Source: Bacillota bacterium
GTDB lineage: Bacteria > Bacillota > UBA4882 > UBA8346
Assembly: GCA_023415375.1 (NCBI GenBank)
Contig: JAEZKW010000309.1
Span: 1 to 5,004 of the forward strand
Length of the DNA stretch: 5,004 nt
Direction: 5' to 3'
The notes beneath the pieces are model-generated. The model did not search any database. It worked only from the letters and a program-made list of their open reading frames with translations, and was not told the DNA's origin. The translations under genes were made by a program, and so were the position numbers. Below, piece after piece: positions 1-5,004 of the stretch. Every line of letters starts with the position of its first letter. Position 1 is the stretch's first letter.

Positions 1-1023
1 CAGCTCGGTAACCAGAGATTACTCGGGATGGATTATTACTCCGGTGGTCATCTTACCCATGGTTACCGCCAGAATGTATCGGCTCAGATGTTTGATGCCT
101 ATTCCTACAGTGTGAATAAGGAAACCGGCTTGCTTGATTATGACGAAATTGAAAAAATGGCTCTGGAAATCAAGCCCCTGATTTTACTGGCCGGATTTAG
201 CGCTTATCCCCGGACGATTAATTTCAAACGCTTACGTCAAATCGCCGATAAAGTCGGTGCGACGCTAATGGTGGACATGGCCCATTTCGCTGGCCTAGTA
301 GCCGGAGGGGTATTTCAAGGCGATTTTAATCCGGTTGCCAATGCCCATGTCGTAACAACAACGACTCATAAGACTCTGCGCGGACCCCGTGGGGGTATGG
401 TCTTATGTACCGAGGAATTTGCCGAACATGTGGACAAAGGTTGTCCGCTGGTTATCGGTGGGCCCTTACCTCATGTTATGGCGGCCAAAGCAATTGCTTT
501 AACTGAAGCCAGCCAGCCTGAGTTTAAGGCTTATGCGGCAAAGATAGTAGAGAATGCCCGTGTATTTGCAAAGAGTTGCATTGATGAAGGAATGGCGGTA
601 GCCACCGGCGGCACCGACAATCATCTCTTTTTAATTGATGTTAGACCTTTCGGGTTAACCGGTCGTCAGGCAGAAAGCGCCGTCCGGGAGTGCGGTATTA
701 CTTTAAATCGTAATTCATTGCCTTTTGATACCAACGGTCCCTGGTATACCAGCGGGTTACGGGTCGGTACACCTGCCGTAACCACACTAGGCATGGGGGC
801 AAATGAAATGAAAGAAATGGCCGCCATTTTCAAATTGGTCTTGGCTCATACCAAGCCGGAACAAATTACGACAGGTGAGAATGTCGGGAAATTAAGTAAG
901 GCTAAGTTTACCATCGACCAAAAAGCTAAAGCCGAAGCCGGGTCAAGGGTTAAGGCATTGCTGGATCGTTTCCCGGTTTATCCGGAGTTGAACTTGGAGT
1001 TTTTAATGAAATATTTTGGGTAG
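1..1023 (+). CDS. glyA: Serine hydroxymethyltransferase, 5'-truncated by the window edge
   Basis: PLP-dependent cytosolic enzyme that interconverts serine plus tetrahydrofolate with glycine plus 5,10-methylene-tetrahydrofolate, the main entry to one-carbon metabolism. The frame is open from base 1 (QLGNQRLLGMDYYSGGHLTHG), so the ATG at 28 is internal and about 105-150 N-terminal residues lie outside; 340 residues are visible. Family motifs seen, in visible numbering: GGHLTHG; VDMAHFAGLVAGG with Asp92 (pyridine-nitrogen partner) and His95; TTTTHKTLRGPRGG with the Schiff-base Lys124 (bases 370-372); and SGLRVGTPAVTT with the substrate-carboxylate Arg254. The GCPLVIGGPLPHV segment replaces the common PGxQGGPLMH form. 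Together with the extended tail ending PELNLEFLMKYFG, this resembles the longer Chlamydia/Treponema-like SHMT branch rather than the E. coli type. That subgroup placement is from memory; the enzyme identity is secure. Confidence 0.96.
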   Translation, partial: QLGNQRLLGMDYYSGGHLTHGYRQNVSAQMFDAYSYSVNKETGLLDYDEIEKMALEIKPLILLAGFSAYPRTINFKRLRQIADKVGATLMVDMAHFAGLVAGGVFQGDFNPVANAHVVTTTTHKTLRGPRGGMVLCTEEFAEHVDKGCPLVIGGPLPHVMAAKAIALTEASQPEFKAYAAKIVENARVFAKSCIDEGMAVATGGTDNHLFLIDVRPFGLTGRQAESAVRECGITLNRNSLPFDTNGPWYTSGLRVGTPAVTTLGMGANEMKEMAAIFKLVLAHTKPEQITTGENVGKLSKAKFTIDQKAKAEAGSRVKALLDRFPVYPELNLEFLMKYFG

Positions 1024-1152
1024 AATAAAGAAACGATTGCAATAGAATCCAGGAGCCAGAGTTCAGAAGAAATAATTACTTGCTTGGAAATTTTGGGATG
1101 AACCGGCTTTTATCCTATTCGAGGAAAAGGGTCGAGATATAGCAGAGTATTT

Positions 1153-1197
1153 GGAGTTGATGACTAATTTTGCAACGAGATAATTATCATCAACTTC
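1153..1197 (+). terminator. Strong hairpin downstream of glyA, possible terminator
   Basis: Arms AGTTGATGA (1155-1163) and TCATCAACT (1187-1195) are perfect inverted repeats. After a bulged C1164 the stem continues with TAATT (1165-1169) against AATTA (1182-1186), giving 14 bp and a 12-base loop. G1153-C1197 and a G-T wobble extend the base. The 3' side continues into a T-rich run (TCTTTTATT), as expected for a rho-independent terminator of + strand transcription. It lies 130 bases after the glyA stop and the stem is AT-rich, so it may instead be part of a mobile repeat. Confidence 0.4.
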
Positions 1198-1284
1198 TTT
1201 TATTAGCCGCTGATTGTAGCAACTACAGGAGTCAAACCCTCGGTTCTTTAGCCGGTCAGCTCGGTACTGTCCCAAAAGTAAATT

Positions 1285-1300
1285 CGTGCGCGAGCGCACG
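1285..1300. repeat. CG-rich short hairpin
   Basis: CGTGCGCGAGCGCACG forms a 6- to 7-bp perfect stem with a tiny loop (GA or CGAG). It stands out as a CG-rich island in AT-rich surroundings, directly inside the left terminal repeat of the MITE-like element. No T-run follows on either strand, so it is not a standard terminator. Confidence 0.5.
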
Positions 1301-1307
1301 TATGATA

Positions 1308-1364
1308 AAGAAATACAATATATTGAAATTAGCATATTCAATGAAGTTATATATTGTATTTCTT
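1308..1364. repeat. Perfect 16-bp inverted repeat with nested hairpin
   Basis: AAGAAATACAATATAT (1308-1323) and ATATATTGTATTTCTT (1349-1364) are exact reverse complements, separated by 25 bases. The spacer carries an alternative small hairpin, ATTGAA (1322-1327) against TTCAAT (1337-1342), which competes with the inner two base pairs of the long stem. The structure is AT-rich and could extrude as a cruciform or fold in RNA. It sits in the middle of the MITE-like element. Confidence 0.65.
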
Positions 1365-1452
1365 ATTGATTTTAAATTACTTTTTAGACAGCCTCTCAAA
1401 AACCCACCGGCTTTTAGTCTGTTGTAGTTGAGTTACTGAATCCAATGAAAGT

Positions 1453-1457
1453 AGGAA
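1453..1457 (+). promoter_or_regulatory. Ribosome binding site that favours the ATG at 1463
   Basis: AGGAA lies six bases upstream of the ATG at 1463. The in-frame ATG at 1445 has no purine-rich sequence at a workable distance (it is preceded by TACTGAATCCA). The downstream start is therefore preferred, shortening the protein by six residues. Confidence 0.65.
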
Positions 1458-1462
1458 CGACT

Positions 1463-2647
1463 ATGGATAGATTTTCAACTGGGGAATTTTCGGGACGCAT
1501 TGCCAAATTACAAGATTTTTTGCGCCAAAAAAGAGTTTCTTTGGCTGTCTTGACTCAAAATTCCGATATTTATTATTATACCGGTTCGGTACAACCCTTA
1601 TATTTATTAGTCCCGGATGTTGGTGAGCCTTTAATTCTGGCCCGGAAATCATTGAACCGGATTCAAGAAGAGGTCGGACATATTGAGCTAGGATCCTTTT
1701 ATAACTCTAAGGATTTAACAAGGCTTGTTGAACGTTTTAAGATCGACGATACAAAGCAAATCGGTTTCACATTGGATACTGTTTCGTATACAACAGTAAA
1801 TCGCTTTCTACAACTATGCGGCGGGGCCAAAATTGCCGATTTATCGTTTGATATCCGGATGCTGAGGCTAGTCAAATCAGCGGCTGAGATTGCGATACAG
1901 ACTGAGGCAGGCAAAGTAATAGCCCATTTGCCAGGACTCGTGAAGGAAAATTTTAAGCCCGGCATGACAGAGTTAGAATTAAGCGCCATCATTGAAAATT
2001 ATTTGCGCCTTCACGGCCACGGCATCTTGGTACGGTGCCGCCGGGAAGGGATTGAATGTCTGGGAGTTTGTTCGGCGGGGAAAAATACTCTAGCGGGAAC
2101 CAAATTTGATGGTATTTGTGCCGGAATCGGAACTTCAAATGCAGTTCCCTATGGCGCTACGATGGCCGAAATTCCCCGCAATACTCCGGTACTTTTGGAT
2201 TATGCATTTGTTTATGAAGGTTATCATGTAGACCAGACCCGGATGTTTAGCTGGGGCGAACCGGAGGCTGTGGTATTCAAAGCCTATCAAGCCATGGTCG
2301 AGGTGGAACGGGTGATCTTTGACCATTTAAAACCGGGAACTCCTTGGCTCGAAGTATATGAGCGGGCTGCTGAGTGTGCCGCGGGGCTTGGTTATGAAAA
2401 TGAATTTATGGGGCTGGGGCCTGAGAAAGTCCGTTTTGTCGGCCATGGGGTCGGTTTGGAACTGGATGAGCCGCCTTTTCTGGCTCCTAAAATGGAATAT
2501 CTTTTAGAAGCCGGAATGGTGGTGGCTGTTGAACCGAAGGTCGCTTTACCCGGTGTAGGAGTGGTGGGAATTGAGGATACTTTGGTGATTCGAGAGAACG
2601 GATGTGAGCTACTCACTCAGTGTTCGCCGGAATTTTTAATCGTATAA
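1463..2647 (+). CDS. M24-family metallopeptidase-like protein (aminopeptidase P/Xaa-Pro dipeptidase fold)
   Basis: A 394-residue cytoplasmic protein with no signal peptide or membrane segment. Residues about 5-130 form a creatinase N-like domain (NSDIYYYTG near the front). The C-terminal pita-bread domain begins at RLVKSAAEI (135-143). The five dinuclear-metal ligands are all present: Asp246 and Asp257 in LLDYAFVYEGYHVDQTR, His328 in GHGVGLELDEPP, Glu357 in VAVEPK and Glu371 in GIEDT. Metal binding and hydrolase chemistry are therefore plausible. Two positions that are usually His in prolidases and aminopeptidase P differ: Tyr230 in AVPYGAT (usually PHG) and Asp335 in GLELDE (usually GLEVHE). 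Peptide cleavage next to proline is the family expectation, but the true substrate is uncertain, so no symbol is given. The length is typical of the family. It stands alone on its strand, with a repeat-rich gap upstream and convergent cbiA downstream. The start at 1463 is chosen on its ribosome binding site. Confidence 0.88.
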   Translation: MDRFSTGEFSGRIAKLQDFLRQKRVSLAVLTQNSDIYYYTGSVQPLYLLVPDVGEPLILARKSLNRIQEEVGHIELGSFYNSKDLTRLVERFKIDDTKQIGFTLDTVSYTTVNRFLQLCGGAKIADLSFDIRMLRLVKSAAEIAIQTEAGKVIAHLPGLVKENFKPGMTELELSAIIENYLRLHGHGILVRCRREGIECLGVCSAGKNTLAGTKFDGICAGIGTSNAVPYGATMAEIPRNTPVLLDYAFVYEGYHVDQTRMFSWGEPEAVVFKAYQAMVEVERVIFDHLKPGTPWLEVYERAAECAAGLGYENEFMGLGPEKVRFVGHGVGLELDEPPFLAPKMEYLLEAGMVVAVEPKVALPGVGVVGIEDTLVIRENGCELLTQCSPEFLIV

Positions 2648-2661
2648 TTACACGACCATAA

Positions 2662-2746
2662 TGTCCGAATGACGGGAAATTTTCTAACGGTTTGGGAGAT
2701 TGCCCGAATGACTCGGGCGTTTTCGATATTGCCCGCATTGGCGGAC
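2662..2746 (+). repeat. Three degenerate tandem hairpin units in the convergent 3' ends
   Basis: Related units begin at 2662 (TGTCCGAATGAC), 2701 (TGCCCGAATGAC, 11 of 12 identical to the first) and 2730 (TGCCCGCATTGGCGGAC). Each contains a small GC-rich inverted repeat around an A/T-containing loop. The first two are followed by TTTTC. The array starts 14 bases after the peptidase stop, spans the cbiA stop and encodes the last residues of CbiA. The third unit is the most diverged and may be chance similarity. Confidence 0.45.
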
Positions 2747-4093
2747 AAATTCTCGCGCAAAACCCGGATTACTCCAAAAATGTAAGTGCGGATATCCGGC
2801 CAGCGCATTCCACACTTTAAAACCACATTTCCATTGATTGTGTTCATTTTTACGAATTTGGAAACAAGCTGGAACACCTTGTTCCACAACGGTTTCTGAA
2901 AAATGAAACTCATGGCCGCGAATGCTGGTTCCTTTTTGGGAAATGACATTATCGGCTAAGACTGTAATCTCAACATACCCAAAACGCTGTAGCAAGCCGG
3001 TCATTCTACTTTCACCCGGGATTACGCCAACCATTGAATGCTGATTGCCCCGTCCATCCTGAATACTTTTTGATAAATACATCAATCCTCCACATTCAGC
3101 ATAGGTTGGCAAACCATTTTCAATACTTTTTTTGATATTTTCACGCATCGGCCTATTGGCTTCAAGCTCAGCCGCAAACACTTCCGGATAACCTCCGCCG
3201 ATATAAAGTCCAACAATTTTCTCCGGTAACCGCTGATCCGTAAGGGGACTAAAAAAAACCGGTTCCAGCCCTAAAACGGCTAAAAGATCCAAGTTGTCGG
3301 CATAATAAAAATTAAAAGCTTGATCCCTGGCAATAGCGACCGGTAATCGTGGCAAACCATATTTCTCCATCATATTCCAGACGTTAAATTTCTCCAATGG
3401 CCCGGTGCAGCGAGCCAATTGTAATATTTGATCCAAATCAATAGTCTTTTCAACCTGGGTAGCCAGTTGCTGAATGATCTCGTTTAAATTGCGCATCTCC
3501 ATAGCCGGCACTAAGCCCAAATGCCTGTCTTTCAAAGCGTATTCCGGGTTCTTCGGGAGATACCCCAAAACAGGTATTCCCAAATGGGTATCAATGATCT
3601 CGCGTATCAATTGATAGTTGGCTTCGGTGTTAATATTATTGATGATGATACCGCGGATCGGCACTGCGCGATCAAAATCGCGGAATCCGTGAATGACTGC
3701 GGCAATGCTTAAAGCCAGCCCCTCACCGTTGACCACCAAGATAACCGGCGATTGGATAATTTTCGCGATATGGGCGGTGCTGCCGAGGATAGAGTCCGCA
3801 CCATAACCGTCATATAATCCCATCACGCCTTCAATAATCGAAATTTCAGCCGCATCCGCCTGGGCTTGAAAGAGACCCGATAAAACCGTCTCTTCTAAAA
3901 GCCAACTATCCAAATTTCGCGAATTCCTGCCGGTAATGAGGGTATGAAACATCGGATCAATATAATCAGGTCCAACCTTAAACGGTTGGACCTTGATACC
4001 CCGCTTTACCATAGCGGCCATAATACCCATTGTAATTGTCGTCTTGCCGCATCCGCTGTTCGTCCCGGCAATGATGATTCTCGGTAGTAACAT
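2684..4093 (-). CDS. cbiA: Cobyrinate a,c-diamide synthase
   Basis: Cytoplasmic ATP- and glutamine-dependent amidotransferase that converts the a and c side-chain carboxylates of cobyrinic acid to amides in cobalamin biosynthesis. 469 residues, close to the usual 450-470. The N-terminal dethiobiotin-synthetase-like domain carries the P-loop GTNSGCGKTT (10-19, Lys17), KVGPDYIDP (39-47) and EGVMGLYDG (88-96). The C-terminal class I-like glutaminase domain carries IGGGYPEVFAAELE (298-311), the nucleophile Cys334 in YAECGGLMYL, GHEFHFSE (393-400) and the His436 region GYPHLHFWSNP. The start at 4093 is chosen because GGAG lies seven bases upstream; an in-frame ATG at 4126 would add 11 residues with no good binding site. 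The tail after EFVRQC (about 16 residues) goes beyond the conserved end and is encoded by hairpin repeats. The methanogen homologue CfbB (nickel-sirohydrochlorin amidation) is the main alternative, but unlikely here. No other cobalamin-biosynthesis gene is in view. Confidence 0.94.
   Translation of the reverse strand: MLLPRIIIAGTNSGCGKTTITMGIMAAMVKRGIKVQPFKVGPDYIDPMFHTLITGRNSRNLDSWLLEETVLSGLFQAQADAAEISIIEGVMGLYDGYGADSILGSTAHIAKIIQSPVILVVNGEGLALSIAAVIHGFRDFDRAVPIRGIIINNINTEANYQLIREIIDTHLGIPVLGYLPKNPEYALKDRHLGLVPAMEMRNLNEIIQQLATQVEKTIDLDQILQLARCTGPLEKFNVWNMMEKYGLPRLPVAIARDQAFNFYYADNLDLLAVLGLEPVFFSPLTDQRLPEKIVGLYIGGGYPEVFAAELEANRPMRENIKKSIENGLPTYAECGGLMYLSKSIQDGRGNQHSMVGVIPGESRMTGLLQRFGYVEITVLADNVISQKGTSIRGHEFHFSETVVEQGVPACFQIRKNEHNQWKCGFKVWNALAGYPHLHFWSNPGFAREFVRQCGQYRKRPSHSGNLPNR
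2702..2723 (+). terminator. Possible rho-independent terminator for the M24 peptidase gene
   Basis: GCCCGA (2702-2707) pairs with TCGGGC (2713-2718) around a five-base ATGAC loop, followed by GTTTTC. The 6-bp GC-rich stem with a short T-run lies about 55 bases after the peptidase stop on the + strand, although it falls inside the 3' end of the opposing cbiA. The T-run is short, so efficiency is doubtful. On the minus strand the stem is followed by AATCTCCC and would not terminate. Confidence 0.4.
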
Positions 4094-4100
4094 AAGACTT

Positions 4101-4104
4101 CTCC
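4101..4104 (-). promoter_or_regulatory. Ribosome binding site of cbiA
   Basis: Read on the minus strand, GGAG (within ATCGGAGAAG) stands seven bases before the ATG at 4093. This supports that start over the upstream in-frame ATG at 4126. Confidence 0.7.
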
Positions 4105-4219
4105 GATTCCAAAGGATTGGTTGCATTTAACTAGAAAAGATATGCTTTACAGTCTACCCATAAAGTCTTAGAAATAACGGCAAAAAGGTTGAATAAAGAA
4201 TAATTCTGGATGCCATTTC

Positions 4220-4225
4220 ATTATA
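4220..4225 (-). promoter_or_regulatory. Candidate -10 box upstream of cbiA
   Basis: A perfect TATAAT on the minus strand would place a start near 4213 and leave a leader of about 120 bases before cbiA. There is no good -35 at 16-18 bases: TTGAGT lies 21 bases away and TTTACA 13. The promoter is therefore weak, activator-dependent or coincidental. If real, cbiA is transcribed separately from the QueG-like gene. Confidence 0.3.
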
Positions 4226-4299
4226 CCTCTTCTAGTCATGTAAAGGACTCAATTTTTTATCCATGGGCAAGGAGCAGATTGAATAAAATTTAAAACGGA

Positions 4300-4956
4300 T
4301 TAATCCTTAATACCGAATGAGCATGGGCATACCCTTCGACATATCGAACATTTTTTTAAAAAAACCCCTGATTCGCTTTTATATTCTATAACCGGTTTAC
4401 AACGTGAGGAATTAACCTTTTTTCCATCTAAAGCCTGCCTGGGACAGGCTTGAACGCAAAGGTTACACTCATTTGGACACCCTTGATAATCTGCCAATAA
4501 ATCACTCTCTAATTCCAAATCAACGACTACTGCGCCGATGTTGATCATATTTCCAAAGTTCTTATTTAATAAAAGGGTATTCTTTCCAATTACTCCTAAA
4601 CCGGCTAAATATGCCGCATATTTCAGGGAAAAATTAGATCCGGGATTACCAGAAGAGTCAAAAAGGATAGGTACTGATTTTATACCCTTCTTTGTCAGCT
4701 CCGAGGCGCATAACATGGCTATCTCATCTACTTCCCGCGTGATTTGATTGTTGATTTGGTAATATCGATTATGACTTTCCTCAAATAATAATTCTTCAGG
4801 CATCCTCTTGGCAAATACAATGAAGGAACCGCCATTTTCGACAATATTCAACGGACTAAACCCTTTTGGAGTTTCGGCAAAACGTTCATGAGATGCGACA
4901 CCGCAAAGATCCGCCCCTAACTCAATGACTCGCTCCTTAATAGTTTTTGAATTCAA
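4300..4956 (-). CDS. QueG-like double [4Fe-4S] cluster protein, short form
   Basis: A 218-residue soluble protein related to the catalytic core of epoxyqueuosine reductase. Typical features in order: KTIKERVIELGADLCGVAS (4-22) at the N-terminus; the AGLGVIGKNTLL core (118-129), matching the AGLGWIGK motif of QueG; and two iron-sulfur cysteine sets. The first set is C160-x3-C164-x2-C167-x3-C171-P; the second is C186 plus C203-x2-C206-x3-C210, with an extra C212. These are enough for two [4Fe-4S] clusters. Asp100 in FDSSGNPG may correspond to the QueG catalytic Asp; this is a tentative alignment. At about 218 rather than 300-380 residues it lacks the C-terminal HEAT-like region, so true epoxyqueuosine reduction is not assured; an electron-transfer or other reductase role is equally possible. 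The start is a TTG at 4956 behind a perfect GGAGGT; the ATG at 4971 would add five residues. It lies upstream of cbiA on the same strand, with no strong terminator seen between them. Confidence 0.82.
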   Translation of the reverse strand: MNSKTIKERVIELGADLCGVASHERFAETPKGFSPLNIVENGGSFIVFAKRMPEELLFEESHNRYYQINNQITREVDEIAMLCASELTKKGIKSVPILFDSSGNPGSNFSLKYAAYLAGLGVIGKNTLLLNKNFGNMINIGAVVVDLELESDLLADYQGCPNECNLCVQACPRQALDGKKVNSSRCKPVIEYKSESGVFLKKCSICRRVCPCSFGIKD

Positions 4957-4963
4957 GCCAATT

Positions 4964-4969
4964 ACCTCC
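4964..4969 (-). promoter_or_regulatory. Consensus Shine-Dalgarno that implies a TTG start
   Basis: On the minus strand a perfect GGAGGT is followed by seven bases (AATTGGC) and then TTG at 4956. The same GGAGGT overlaps codons 1-3 of the alternative ATG frame starting at 4971, where it could not serve that ATG. The ATG itself has only AAGG four bases upstream. Confidence 0.65.
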
Positions 4970-4995
4970 ATATTGCCTTATTTACGGTTCTTCGT

Positions 4996-5001
4996 ACTAT
5001 A
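4996..5001 (-). promoter_or_regulatory. Candidate -10 box of the QueG-like gene
   Basis: TATAGT on the minus strand lies about 40 bases before the TTG start, a normal distance for a promoter with a short leader. Any -35 element is beyond the window edge, so this cannot be tested here. Confidence 0.25.
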
Positions 5002-5004
5002 AAA

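Larger units (their letters stand above)
1267..1391. mobile_element. MITE-like element with 18-bp imperfect terminal inverted repeats
   Basis: The left end CTGTCCCAAAAGTAAATT (1267-1284) matches the reverse complement of the right end (1374-1391, read on the minus strand as CTGTCTAAAAAGTAATTT) at 15 of 18 positions. The 125 bp between the outer edges code for nothing recognisable but are internally palindromic: a CG-rich hairpin at 1285-1300 and a perfect 16-bp inverted repeat at 1308-1364. Short length, terminal inverted repeats, no transposase and an intergenic position fit a non-autonomous element or the joined ends of a deleted insertion sequence. I see no clear target-site duplication (GGTA on the left against CCTC on the right), and the exact outer boundaries are uncertain. 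The parent family cannot be assigned from sequence alone. Confidence 0.45.
1024..1462. other. Repeat-rich intergenic gap, no convincing gene
   Basis: This gap of about 440 bases separates glyA from the M24 peptidase gene. Short open frames exist on both strands (1063-1341 minus, 1170-1427 plus), but they lack credible ribosome binding sites and recognisable protein motifs, and they run through inverted repeats, so I do not call them. The gap holds a bulged 14-bp hairpin, a CG-rich 16-base hairpin, a perfect 16-bp inverted repeat, and a pair of 18-bp imperfect terminal inverted repeats. These are listed separately. An 11-bp direct repeat (ACCGGCTTTTA, 1102-1112 and 1406-1416) also occurs. It looks like a site that has accumulated repeat or insertion debris. 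Confidence 0.7.
4094..4299. other. Intergenic/leader region between the QueG-like gene and cbiA
   Basis: 206 bases with no open frame worth calling. Besides the cbiA binding site and the candidate -10 box, I looked for a cobalamin riboswitch because cbiA follows. I see neither its GCCACTG-type B12 box nor a supporting stem pattern. A short palindrome at the QueG-like stop and a 7-bp inverted repeat (4130-4136 with 4230-4236) look incidental. Confidence 0.55.

Noticed and set aside
1063..1341. Open frame of 92 codons on the - strand in the intergenic gap
   Set aside because: No binding site, low-complexity composition, and overlap with two inverted repeats; no recognisable family.
1170..1427. 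Open frame of 85 codons on the + strand in the intergenic gap
   Set aside because: TTG start without a ribosome binding site; it runs through both halves of the terminal inverted repeats and the long hairpin, and the protein shows no recognisable motif.
2617..2949. Minus-strand frame of 110 codons at the 3' end of cbiA
   Set aside because: It lies in another frame of the well-supported cbiA gene and has no independent motifs.
4130..4236. 7-bp inverted repeat ACTAGAA/TTCTAGT around the cbiA promoter region
   Set aside because: Short and about 100 bases apart; one arm would lie upstream of the candidate -10 box, so it cannot form a leader hairpin. Likely chance.
4297..4306. Palindrome GGATTAATCC at the stop of the QueG-like gene, followed by T-rich sequence on the minus strand
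   Set aside because: With a loop of at least four bases only a 3-bp stem remains, too weak for a terminator.
1..5004. CRISPR array, tRNA, rRNA, phage or defence-system genes
   Set aside because: I saw no regularly spaced repeats, cloverleaf-like segments or defence-related domains in any part of the window.

Overview
The window reads as ordinary bacterial chromosome from an anaerobic, probably Gram-positive (Bacillota/Clostridia- or Negativicutes-like) organism. The reasons are moderate AT richness, GGAGG-type ribosome binding sites, a cobyrinate a,c-diamide synthase ending in the GYPHLHFWSNP-type motif, and a small two-cluster ferredoxin-like reductase. This placement is inference; no rRNA or other marker is present.

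Layout. Bases 1-1023 (+) hold the 3' two-thirds or more of glyA, a serine hydroxymethyltransferase of the longer, Chlamydia/spirochaete-like form; its start lies outside the window. Bases 1024-1462 are a long non-coding gap rich in inverted repeats. It holds a strong 14-bp bulged hairpin (1153-1197, possibly the glyA terminator) and a roughly 125-bp MITE-like element (1267-1391). That element has 18-bp imperfect terminal inverted repeats and encloses a perfect 16-bp inverted repeat. Bases 1463-2647 (+) encode an M24-family 'pita-bread' metallopeptidase-like protein. All five metal ligands are intact, but two normally conserved active-site histidines are replaced. Convergent to it, with 36 bases between stop codons, is cbiA (4093-2684, -). 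The last part of cbiA is built from three degenerate hairpin repeats that also look like a terminator for the peptidase transcript. After a 206-base leader/intergenic stretch comes a small QueG-like double [4Fe-4S] protein (4956-4300, -), which probably starts at a TTG placed behind a perfect GGAGGT.

How the genes relate. glyA (one-carbon metabolism) and the peptidase are separated by the repeat-rich gap and probably belong to different transcription units. cbiA makes a corrin-ring intermediate of cobalamin (B12). The neighbouring minus-strand protein resembles the catalytic core of QueG, which is itself a cobalamin-dependent enzyme. A B12 link between the two is suggestive but not shown by the sequence. 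No complete new multi-gene system is visible. The most unusual items are the MITE-like repeat, the hairpin repeats that extend the CbiA C-terminus, and the noncanonical M24 active site.
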